The notes under the pieces are model-generated. The model ran no database searches, was not told the DNA's origin, and saw only the letters and a list, made by a program, of their open reading frames with translations. 64,000 nt of DNA from Paramacrobiotus metropolitanus (taxonomy: Eukaryota > Tardigrada > Eutardigrada > Parachela > Macrobiotidae): contig NW_026570224.1 of NCBI RefSeq assembly GCF_019649055.1, positions 3,596,001 to 3,660,000 on the forward strand, read 5' to 3'. This document shows, one piece after another, positions 20,537 through 30,874 of this stretch. A program made the translations under genes and the position numbers. The first letter of the stretch is position 1. Every line of letters starts with the position of its first letter.

Positions 20537-23086
20537 ATGTCGGAAGAACCGATTGAGATTTCTAGCGATGAAGAGACATCTACAAATGATTCTGGTAAAA
20601 AGCGTTTACGTTCTTTTTCTGCAAAAGTTTATAAGCGCGGAGATATATCAAGTGGTTTGAACGATGGAAGCCTGTCAAAACGGCAGACTAGAAAGCGTTC
20701 AAAGGCATGGGAAAACTTCATGGAGATTTACGAGACTGAATCTGGAGGCATCGTTCCATATGTCTGCTGTACTGGATGCAAAGACATTCTCAAGCACACG
20801 TCCGGAAATGGAACGTCTCATTTATCCCGACATGTCAAGGAATCTTGCAGGCCGATTGTGCAGAAGAACCAGCCTAAAATCACTTCCTACGCTCAAAGCG
20901 AAAAGCCTCCCGCTGTTTCCATTACTGCCAAAACTCTGATCACGGAGAGCTGTGTTCGTTTTGTAGCAGAGGTAAGTTGAACATTTAAAAGTGCTTGACT
21001 GTTTTATTGCAATAATGCTTTACGAGGCACCGCAGATTTTTGCTAACTGCTAACATCTGATATCACTTCAGCAATCAGTAACGTTTTAATTTTTTAATTT
21101 ATTACGTGATTCATGGCGTTATTACTTTTATTTTTTTTACACTAGTCAATTTCCTAACGAATTTCACGCTAAATTGCAGGACATGCGATCGTTCGAGTCT
21201 GTGAAGGGAAATGGATTTATGCATCTGGTTCAAGCAGCCATCAATATTGGCCACCAATATGGACCTGTTTCCGCAGTCGAGCTGCTACCCCATTCGACAA
21301 CTGTGAGCCGAAATGTCGAAAGCACAGCCAAAAAATTGAGGGCCGATTTATTTCCCAAAATTGCTGATATCCTGCGTGCTAATGGTGGCGCTGTTGCCTT
21401 CGATTTCTGGACGGATCCGTGCAACAGCGTGCATTATATGGGCATGACAGCTCACTATATCTCTGACTGGAAGCTGATGGACTGTGTCGTATTTGTTTCA
21501 TGCTACGATCCTTCGGTTAAGAAACGGCTGTCAATGTGAGAAAGTTTCTGGCGGAAAAGCTTTTGCTGCTGGGTCTTAAAGAGAGTGAATGCACCGAAGT
21601 GACATTCGTCATTGACGCTGGAGCGAATATGATAGCTGCACTGAAGCTGGCCAATTATCAAACTCTCTCCAGAATTTTGTGCGCTGGGCACTTACTCAAT
21701 CGTGTGTCCAAGAATGCTGTTAAGAATATGCCGGAAGAGCACCAGATGGTCAACGAGGTGTTACAGATGTCTAAGGCTCTTGTTCGATATATCAAGGCAA
21801 CAACACTACAACACATGCTGCCCCGCAAGGTGAAACAGAAGGTGGACACGCGGTGGAACACTGTGATTGACATGCTGGATTCACATGCTGTATACGATGA
21901 CATTCAGGTACAAAACCACAAATGACACTGGACCTGTGTAGTGTGCACTTTAATATTATCCCGCTTTAATACAGCACCTGTAAGTAAACAAGTGTGCATA
22001 GTTGCTCTAGTACAGTACATATGACAGACTAGCATAAGGAAATAAACTATAATAATTATAAGAAGTATACAAGTACATACAAATTAAGAACTAAAAATAA
22101 AGACTCAGTTCTTAGCGACTTGTTTCTTAACTCTTTCTAATTATATGTAATATTTGCATTTATTTTCAGTATATGTACTTGTATACTTATAGTTATACTA
22201 CATAGTACACATTACACAACAATAGCTTGTAAAGGGACAGTGATTCCGAAATGGCACTGTTTAGTTTGTACTGTACAGTGTACACCCATTATAATTATGT
22301 TCATTACAGGTCCTGTTGGTCGAACGAAAGGAAGACGAGATGTTACCTGAGCCACGTGAATTTTTGGAGCAATTAGTTGAGCTCTTGCGGCCGGTAAAAC
22401 AAGCTACTGAAGAATTGTCTGCAAGCAAAACTCCAACGTTACATTTGGTACTTCCATGGCGCAAAATGTTGGAGGGTATTTATTCGGCGGCCGGCGCAGG
22501 TGATGAAGCTCCGGCTATATTTGCCTTGCGTAAGATGATGCTGCGTTATTTGCGAGAGAAATTCGTGATACTAGACATTCATAACATTGCTACGTTTCTT
22601 AATCCCCGGATGAGAACGCTGAAAATGTTGACCGAATCTGAGAAAAAGGCCGTGCTTGCCCGGGTACGTGCTCTACTGCCGGTTGTGATCAGTGACAAAA
22701 GCACCCAAAAGATGAAAGCAGGTACAACGAGTAAAGCAAGCAAGTTTGCAGACTTCGAAGACGATCTGGCCATCGATCAGGATAACGACGAAGTTGGTTC
22801 CTACCTTAAGACATCTGTGCCGCCTAAATCAGCTGATGAGGATCAAGGATGGCTACTTAAATTTTGGAAGGACAAAGAAGGGGAGCTACCGCGGCTGGCG
22901 AAGTTGGCCAAGCAAGTTCTGCCGGTATCGGCGACTAGTACTGTTTGTGAGCGCACGTTTAGTCTGGCTGGATTTGTGATTGATGATCGGCGTAATAGTC
23001 TGAAGCCGGAAAAGGTTGATGATCTGTTATTTTTAAAAAGTTACTATAATAATGCGTCGGCTGATGTTTTAGATCAGTCTTTCTGA
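20537..23086 (+). CDS. hAT transposase with N-terminal BED zinc finger (one-base frameshift in exon 2)
   Basis: Exons are 20537-20971, 21180-21907 and 22310-23086; start ATG MSEEPIEISSDEE. A BED-type finger follows a basic stretch: about residues 50-105 have VCCTGC, then HLSRHVKESC as the second ligand pair. The middle has the RNase-H-like core (FDFWTDP, FVIDAGANM, CAGHLLNRV), and the end has the hAT dimerisation region (LAKQVLPVSATSTVCERTFSLAG, with RRNSLKPEKVDDLLFL). Exon 2 changes frame at about 21520-21540: one frame ends in SM-stop and the downstream frame continues from VNVRKFLAEK. The exon is 728 nt; one more base would close the frame and give about 646 residues. So the copy is either inactivated or shows a homopolymer assembly error in the run of A at about 21520. 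Confidence 0.85.
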
Positions 23087-23253
23087 ATTTAGCAAATAAA
23101 CTTTCGGAGTGGATCGGAGTGGGTTCGGATAAGTGAAAAATATATTCGGATCGGAGTGGCATTTCAAAAATTCGGAGTGGGATTGGGTTCGGTAAAAAAA
23201 TTAAAAATATGGGTAGGAGTGGACGACGTTTCTCACTCCGATGCAGGGCACTA

Positions 23254-23261
23254 GTGTACGT
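23254..23261. repeat. hAT target-site duplication, right copy
   Basis: GTGTACGT, identical to the left copy at 17581-17588. Confidence 0.85.
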
Positions 23262-23610
23262 ACGCTACGTATAGTACGCTGACTTTAATAGTTTGTCGTT
23301 TGTGAGTTACTTTAATTTACTGTAGTTTGTCGTTTAGCATCCAGGCTGGATTGCTCTAATTGTAAGTAATCAATTCTAGCAATGCTATGACTTCACGGAA
23401 TTTCGATAATACGTATTTTACCGACTATTACAACCAAAGAAATGAATGCAAACTTTGAAAGCCAGATTTCCAATAGTTTGTTAACAGCTGTGTTTTGTAA
23501 AAATTTTTGGGCACACTTTCTTGTTAATTTTGTGCTTATCCTGCTTACGCTTTGAGTTAACTTCGCTGATAATTTATATTACTGTACAGTTTGTACTTAT
23601 TGCAATGTAA
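23262..23610. other. Spacer, no gene recognised
   Basis: AT-rich sequence between the hAT element and the next foldback. Nothing supported. Confidence 0.35.
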
Positions 23611-24562
23611 TTATATGAATACTAACTACGTGACAAGGGTCCTCGACACTTTGCCGTTCGAGCGAATGTTCTCCCGTTCCACACATCCAATCTGCACGCT
23701 CTAAAGTGCTACAGGATCCTCTCAGTGTCGAGAGTGTTCCTGCATCACCAGTTTTCTGGAAAGCCCACTACCCACAGTCCAGTGGTCACTCAAAAGCTTG
23801 TTACCATGGTGGCTATTAGCTTAACATGGGCTGTTTGTATATCCCCAGATTATTATAATTATTACAATTATTGTTATTACATCGAATTGTCATTGAAATT
23901 AGCGAACTACGATTAAGCAGAACAACAGATTCTGCTCATGCCTCCTTATCAATGTAATAAACATCGTGCCATTATTTATTACATACGTAATTAACCTTCT
24001 AACATGCTAGAAATCTTAAGACATTATTCATCCGTGCTCGGCTAAGTCGGCTTGTTATGTTATACTTCTGGTAACGTAACTACCTTCGAATCGGAAACTA
24101 CCATTGTATTTAAAATATAAACAAGCCCAGCACGGATGAATAATGTCTTAGGATTTCGAGCATGTAAAAAGGTTAGCTGTATATGTATTAAATAATGGCA
24201 CGATGTTTATTACATTAAGGAGGCACTAACAAAATAGACAGGCGTGAGCAGAACCTGTTATTTTTGCTAATTCGCAGTTCGCTAATTTCAATGACAATTC
24301 GATATAATAACACATAGTAACAATCTGGGGATTTATAAACAGCCCATGTTAAGCTAATGGCCACCATGGTAACAAGCTTTTGAGTGACCACTGGACTGTG
24401 GGAATTGGGCTTTTCAGAAATTTGATGATGCAGGATTACTCTCGACACTGAGAAGATTCTGTAGAACTTTAGAGCGTGCAGATTGGATGTGTAGATCGGG
24501 AGAACATTGAGTACAACGGCAAAGTGTCGAGGACCCTTGTTACTTAGTTAGTATTCATATAA
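23611..24562. mobile_element. Foldback (inverted-repeat) nonautonomous element
   Basis: Two arms of about 400 bp (about 23611-24050 and 24120-24562) are reverse complements with about 10-15% divergence. Both run from TATATGAATACTAACTA at the outer edge, through GGGTCCTCGACACTTTGCCG, TCCAATCTGCACGCTCTAAAG and CCAGTGGTCACTCAAAAGC, to GACATTATTCATCCGTGCT near the centre. It shares GAGTGACCACTGGGCTT-type and CACGGATGAATA-type words with the repeat units that follow, so it belongs to the same family. No ORF is convincing. Confidence 0.8.
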
Positions 24563-25755
24563 CCAGTTTACGGAGGACTACATCCGTACCCAATTTATCG
24601 GCGTCGGCTTGATTAATTAATTTTGTTTTTGTTCGCATCGAGGCAGCTGGCCGAGGCGTGTCGTGTCATTTACGCACATGGGAACAACTTGTCCATGTAT
24701 GTCTATGGAGGCCCATGGTAACAACTTTCCTTTCCGGTCCCCTTTTTTCCCCTCGAGGCGCATCGTCTCGGTAATAGCGTAACATCCACCGCGTCGTTGC
24801 AGCGGTTCTGGCGCACTTGACCGCGTTGAAATCGGCCTACCCGTTCTCCCAAACATAGGTTTTTTAACCTTACTCTGTCACGGTTGTTACGGATGTAGTT
24901 AATTAATAACAAGCTGAGCACGGATGAATATTGGCTTACGACTGGGTAAATAGACTAAATTCAAAAGTTGCAGTGTGTTCGAGGAGACAGTAGTTACGAT
25001 TTCATAGTTTAGCAGTTATGACTGTATTCGAGGAAGCAGTAGTTATTTAATAGCAGTTATGAATTTGTTTGAAACCAGTTAATTTTAATACGAGTATAAG
25101 ACAACAGGTGGCCTTCAGTTTATTAGATTTAACTGGTGACATCGAGAATGCTCTGCGGTCAACTTGCGTTTGAATCAGCTGAAATTTTTCCTGTTTCTGC
25201 ATTTAGTTTGGTGACTAGTCAACAAGCGGACGTTTACTGGCATTATCTATTACGTTAGCAGTTGGCACTTTTTCTTATGAGGTGAGGTCGATCAGGCCAG
25301 TATCTAGATCTGATGCCCGCTTCTACAAATGTTGACCTTTCGCCATTAAAGTTTGTTTCGCTTGTGCCTTGGCTGCTAGTTTTCATTTTATTCTAAAACT
25401 AACCGAATCATTCGTTCACTCGGTACGTGGTCCACAAGAAACGCAGAGGCGAAGCCAAAGCTGTTTCTTGTTAAACCCTAAATTGGCCGTGGTGACAGAC
25501 AAGCGTATGTTAGCCCTATGGCATCCATGGCAACAAGCCTTTGAGTGACCACTGGGCTTATCCTGCTTGTGAGAGTTAAAAAACTACTAGCTTTGTTTTA
25601 CTCTACGTTTTGAAAGGATTCTGTGAAAATTTAAAGCTGCAAAATCGGCTCAGTGGAAGCTGAGAACATAGGTAACAAATAGGAGAGGCCGAAAACCTGC
25701 AAGAGATGTACAGTATTCATATAACCAGTTTACGGGATCTACATCCGTACGTATT
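24551..25755. repeat. Dispersed repeat unit, copy 1
   Basis: Head module at about 24640-24960 (GTCTATGGAGGCCCATGG, GAGCACGGATGAATATTGGC, TTACGACTGGGTAAATAGAC), middle module (GTCAACTTGCGTTTG) and tail module (CCATGGCAACAAGCCTTTGA, AAAACCTGCAAGAGATGTAC, then ATTCATATAACCAGTTTACG near 25715). The order is shared with copies 2 and 3. The 3' border word GTATTCATATAACCAG also occurs at its left border (24551). No coding content is visible. Confidence 0.75.
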
Positions 25756-25854
25756 GTCGTGGCGTATATTAGTTTCGAAAATTTGTATTTAAAGAAACAT
25801 ACGAATCTTCTGTATTCAAAAGTTTTATGAGCGTAAGAATTGTAAGAAGCTTTA

Positions 25855-26035
25855 AAAACGTAAGAAACACAAGCAACTTAAAAAAACCTAAGAAATCTAA
25901 GAAATACAAAACCTAGAAACCCTAAGAAACGTAAGAAACCTAAGAAACCTAAGAAATCTAAGAAAACCTAAAAACCTAAGAAATCTAAGAAATCTAAGAA
26001 ACTTAAGAATCCTAAGAAAGATAAGAAACAAAGCA
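25855..26035. repeat. Degenerate short tandem repeat (AAGAAACCT type)
   Basis: About twenty degenerate copies of a 9-10 bp unit, CTAAGAAAC/CCTAAGAAA (TTTCTTAGG on the other strand). It separates repeat copies 1 and 2. Confidence 0.85.
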
Positions 26036-26039
26036 AAAA

Positions 26040-27565
26040 TACAGATTGCGCTAATCGCCAGCTTGATTACTATTATATTTTGCCTGGTTATACGATTTTT
26101 CATTTTGTTTGCCGAAGCGATGCCGAAGGCCGCGGTCTGCCTCTGTCGTTGCGACTGTATTAATTAATAAGCCACGTCCGTCTATGGGGGCCCATGGCAA
26201 CAATTTCTTTTTCAGGGCGTCTGTTTCCCCGTTGGGGCGCATCGATTAAGCAATAGCGCAACATTACCGGCGTCGTTGCGACGATTCTAATGCACTTTTC
26301 TGCGTGAAAATCGGCCCAGCCGTTCGGCCAATCATTCGGAACAAAGCATACTCGTGTATAAGATGTTACGGATGTAGATAACAAGATGAGCACGGATGAA
26401 TATTGGCTTACGACTGGGCAAATAAATTAGTTTAAAATTCATACGTTGCAGCGTATTCGAGAAAGCAGTAACAGTTATTTTTTTTTGTTTGAAAACAGTT
26501 GGTTTTTGTAAGAAAACAGATTTTATTTAGTTTATCGGATTTAACAAATGACAGGGAATGCTTTGCGGTCAACTTGCGGTTGTATCAGCTGAATTTTTCC
26601 TTTTCTTGTCGTTTGGCTTAGTGATTAGCCAACCTGTGGACGCTTGCTGTCATTGTCGGTTATTACTTTAGCAAACGGAGTCTATTATCAGTCCAGTCTC
26701 TACTAATGTTCAGTTTTTAGATTGTTGACCTTTGTTAATAGAGTTTGTGTGGTTCTGTTGCTCGGCTGCTGTTTTTCTGTTCATTCTGCTAAACTCGCGA
26801 AAATGTAATAGCAACTGTAGCCAACGAAGTGTCGTTCAGTCAGCCCACGGAACATAGGAAACGTAGAGGCGCAGCCAAAGCTGTTTAATGTTTGAGCTAA
26901 TTGAGTAAGTACAGTTTAATGTGACCTTGGTAACAGACTAGCCCATATTAGCCCTATGGCCTCCATGGTAACAAGCTTTCGAGTGACCACTGGGCTTGAG
27001 GTTCTGCATACAGCAAACAACGATTGGTCTTAGATCACCCGCCAGACCGAGCGGTTCCCAGAACATTTTAAAGCGAGAAAATTGGATGAGTGGGAGTTGA
27101 GATCATAGGGAACAAAGAGGAGAGGCAGAAAACCTGCAAGAGATGTATAGTATTCATATAACTATGGCATCCATGGTACAATGTAGGACGAAATGGTCGC
27201 ATAGCCCCATACCCAGCATTCTGTACGCAAGCGGTGCAGTGCACTTGTACGAACCGGATATTTTGAACTCATTCGTACAGTGCACTGCGCTGCATACGTA
27301 CTGAATGTGGAAATTTTGGGTATGCGACCATTTTGTCCTAAGCTGTAACAAGGTTTTCAGTGACCAATGGGCCTACCGCGATCGCGATGGCGAAAGGTCA
27401 AGAGTCTAAGAACACTCCCCGCACTGGGAGAATTCTTGTGCAATTTGAAGCACAAAACTCGATTGAGTAGAAGCGGAGATCATGCGTTACAATCAGGAGA
27501 GGCCGAAGGTCTGCAAGAGATGTTTAGTATTCATATAACCAGTTTACGGGATCTACATCCGTACA
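26040..27565. repeat. Dispersed repeat unit, copy 2, with a nested MITE
   Basis: Same order of modules as copy 1: head at about 26100-26410, middle at about 26560-26600, tail at about 26940-27150 and again at 27340-27560. The tail is duplicated, and one of the two tail copies is split by a 160-bp inverted-repeat insertion at 27184-27342. Confidence 0.7.
27184..27342. mobile_element. Short MITE nested in the repeat
   Basis: The ends are inverted: TAGGACGAAATGGTCGCATA on the left, and the complement of the right end starts TAGGACAAAATGGTCGCATA. Inner arms share GCAGTGCACTTGTACGAA-type words. Outside it, CCATGGTA and ACAAGGTTTTCAGTGACCA rejoin the tail module seen intact in the other copies, so the insertion is later. 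Confidence 0.75.
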
Positions 27566-27637
27566 CAAACTTTTGCGGCGCAAGTTGATTGCATTGGTTT
27601 GACCAATGCAATCAACTTGATTGCATTGGTCCCAGCC

Positions 27638-27950
27638 GCTAAGAAAACTACGAAAACTAAGAAAGAAAAAATCTAAGAAAACGTGAGAAACCCTAAGAAA
27701 GCCTAAGAAACCTAAGAAAACAAAGAAACCCAAGAAATCTAAGAAACCTAAGAAATCTAAGAAACCTGAGAAACCTAAGAATACCTAAGAAACCGGAGAA
27801 TACCTGAGAAACCTAAGAATACCTAAGAAACATGAGAATACCTAAGAATAACCTAAGAATAACCTAAGAATACCTAAGAAACCTGAGAATACCTAAGAAA
27901 ACCTAAGAAACCTAAGAAAACCTAAGAAACCTAAGATATCTACGAAATAT
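27638..27950. repeat. Degenerate short tandem repeat (AAGAAACCT type), second array
   Basis: More than thirty copies of CCTAAGAAA/CCTAAGAATA-type units; it separates repeat copies 2 and 3. Confidence 0.85.
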
Positions 27951-28039
27951 CGTATATGAAAGAATACGAGGTATACCGATCACGCTGGTGGGATTGACTG
28001 CGATTAATTTTTGCACATGTTTCTTAAATTTTCAATACT

Positions 28040-29110
28040 TTGTAACGTGCCGATGCCGAAGGCCGCGGTCTGTCTCGGTTTTTCCGAACGGTCCGCGAAC
28101 AGACAATGCATTTACCATGTATGTCTATGGGGGCCCATGGCAACAATTTGTTTTTTGGGGCCACTCCTTCCCTTTTGGGGCGTATCGATGGTGCAATAGC
28201 GTAAGAACATTCGCGCCGTTGAGACGAATTTAACGCACTTGGCCGCGTCGAAATCGGTTCAGCCGTTCGCCCAAACATTGGCTACATTATCAATCAGCTG
28301 AGAACGGATGAATATTGGATTACGACTGGGCAAATAGACTAGTTTAAAATTCAAATGTTGCAGTGTATTCGAGGAGGAAGTAGTTATGATTTCATAGTTA
28401 GGAGTTATGACTGTATATTTTGTGGTAGCAGTAGTAATTCACTAGCAGTTAGGAATTTGTTTGAAAAGAGTTAGTTTTATAGGAATATAAGACAATAGAT
28501 CGCCTTCAGTTTATTTGATTAAACTGGTCACAGCGATTGCTCTGCGGTCAACTTGCGTTTGTATCTGCTAAAATTACCTGTTTCTGCATTCAGTTTGGTG
28601 ACTAGTCATCAAGCGGGCATCAAGCCAACATTATATATTATTACGTTAGCAGTCTGCACTTTTTTTATGAGTTGAGGTCGATCAGGCCAATATCTGGTGC
28701 CCGGTTTTTCAAATGTTGACCTTTCGCCATTAAAGTTTGTTTCATTTGTGCCTCGGCTGCTAGTTTTCATTTTATTCTAAAACTAACCGAATCATTCGTT
28801 CACTCGGTATGTGGCCCACAAGAAACGCAGAGGCGAAGCCAAAGCTGTTTCTTGTGAAACCCTAATTTGCCCGTGGTGACAGACAAGCGCATGTTAGCCC
28901 TATGGCATCCATGGCAACAAGCCATTGAGTGACCACTGGGCTTATCCTACTTGTGTGAGTAAAAAAACCACTAGCTTTGTGTTACTCTACGTTTTGAAAG
29001 GATTCTGTGAAAATTTAAATCTGCAAAATCGGCTCAGTGGAAGCTGAGAACATAGGTAACAAAGAGGAGAGGCCGAAAACCTGCAAGAGATGTACAGTAT
29101 TCATATAATT
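28040..29110. repeat. Dispersed repeat unit, copy 3
   Basis: Head (TGTCTATGGGGGCCCATGGC, ACGGATGAATATTGG), middle (CTCTGCGGTCAACTTGCGTT) and tail (GCCCTATGGCATCCATGGC, GAGTGACCACTGGGCTTA, CTGCAAGAGATGTACAGTAT) in the same order. It is close to copy 1, including GAAACGCAGAGGCGAAGCCA at about 28820, present in copy 1 at about 25440. Confidence 0.75.
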
Positions 29111-30794
29111 ATGGTGCACATAATCATTTGTGTTGCAGACCAGTGAGACCACGAAACGAAATTTTGCTGATTTTACTTATACTTCAGTACTGTTAAGTCA
29201 TCGCAAACTACGCTACTCGTAGTATTTAGTTTGCCATGGTTTAGTACCTAATCGGGTAGGTTGTTTAAGGGACCGCATTAATGGTAAGTACTGGATCAGT
29301 TTGGAGCCTGGGAGGAGCCCATGGGATGCGGTACGTCGGTAACTGCGGCGTAAACAATAATTTGTTATGTCAGCCAGTATTTACTATAAAGTACTAGTAC
29401 AGGTAGCTGTTTCTTGTTTACGTACTAAGTCGTACTTCAGCTGGTGACATCCTCCGGCGTCCAGGTCAACGCATATAAATAAATGCTTTTATGTTGAACT
29501 CATTACGACTCGAAAATGTTGTCATAATTCTACAGCCACTACGTATGTTACTGTTATAAAAAGAATTTACAGTATAGCATAAACTGCGCAATAAATGCGT
29601 AAGTTAACCAATTCCTACAAAGAAGTGCGCTACTCTATACGCGCGAGAGTAGTGTGTAAGGTCACAATGCAATTCTAACTTATTGTCAGCTCCAGCTAGG
29701 AACTATACTCTAGTATTAGAGGGACAAGAAACCGACACTTATCAAACTTTCGTTTTATTATACGTTTTCATTTCTCGCTTTCCAAAATCAACATGAAGCT
29801 GCATTTTAATCGGGAGGCTACAGAATTCTCTCCAAGACGGGAAACGAAGAAGTGTTTAGATGCATGGCCACTCCATTCATAACCTAATTTAGTTCAATCA
29901 ACTCACAATCTTCTGCACGTACCTTAAATTTTTTTTCTAAAATTTTTTATTGTTTTGTTTACCAGCTAGGATTGTTAAACATCACGCTCAGAAACATTAC
30001 AACACAAAGTAACAGCATTAAGACCGTCCGATCGTGGAACGGTCGGCGACAGTTCGAACGCTTGTGAACCGCGTGAAAGGTTGTGAACGGAGGGGTCACC
30101 AAATGTTTATTATTGAAAGAAATTTTAAAGTTAAAATAGTTATGCGACATTATTTTATATTGCGGGAGTAAATTGGTATTATTTCTTTGATTGGTAGGAG
30201 TGCTATTGCTATTTACGATAATTTTTCGCTAATTCTTACATAGGCAGTTCGTCTAAAATGCAGTAATGGGTGTTAAAATAAACGCTTCGGAAAGTTTCGA
30301 ATCAATGTCAACACATATCTCCACCAATTTTCATAGTGCTTGGAAACATACGTATTCTTAAAATCATACGTACATGTATGAGGCTATCCAGAAAACACAA
30401 CATCCTGTTAAATATTCACCGGGAAAACTCCCGCTGTGGCCAGGTGTACTGCAGTTTAAGCAGCCGTCATAAGTTTCCGCAGGGCAATATGTGGCCTCGT
30501 GGCTCATGTACTGTACTGTATCTCATACAGAGTACAGTACAACAACGGTGAAAATTCCGTTTAATTCTTTCTGATTCGTGTGATTCCCTATAAATATTCC
30601 AGTGCGGTGCCGGTTTCCTTTTTGAAAAATTGCTCAAATACAGTAAGGTCAATATTGGGTCCTCTTCGCTTCCCCATATCAGATGTATCAGATATTTATA
30701 GTTTAATTTAACGGCAATCAGACACATAATTTGCAGTGTCGTCTTTTACGTAATTATCGAGACACATTATCCATTCGGGTTCGAGTAATTGTAC
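29111..30794. other. Intergenic, no gene recognised
   Basis: AT-rich region with no supported ORF. It ends at the GPCR promoter. Confidence 0.4.
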
Positions 30795-30803
30795 TATATA
30801 AAG
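30795..30803 (+). promoter_or_regulatory. TATA box of the GPCR gene
   Basis: TATATAAAG lies about 75 bp upstream of the preferred ATG (30875). An initiator-like CCAGTC follows about 25 bp downstream of it. Confidence 0.5.
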
Positions 30804-30874
30804 CGATTGCATAAGCGTTGTCCAGTCTCCTGAAAGCGGTGTTATTATCAATGTTGGGAATTTTGTCTACCACC

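Larger units (their letters stand above)
17589..23253 (+). mobile_element. Full-length hAT-superfamily DNA transposon
   Basis: The two ends are imperfect inverted repeats: TAGTGCCCTGCAACGGATTG on the left, and on the right a sequence whose complement starts TAGTGCCCTGCATCGGAGTG. They are flanked by an exact 8-bp direct repeat GTGTACGT (17581-17588 and 23254-23261), the hAT-type duplication length. Both subterminal zones are full of TCGGAGTGG-type words (17600-17720 and 23100-23240), probable transposase binding sites. The element, about 5.67 kb, carries a three-exon transposase gene in its right half. Its left half holds a palindromic minisatellite and a long foldback that look like later insertions or expansions. 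Exact target duplications argue for a fairly recent insertion. Confidence 0.9.

Noticed and set aside
25897-26103. Minus-strand ORF with FLRFLRFLGFLRF repeats (and a similar one near 27700)
   Set aside because: It is a translation of the TTTCTTAGG satellite, not a gene.
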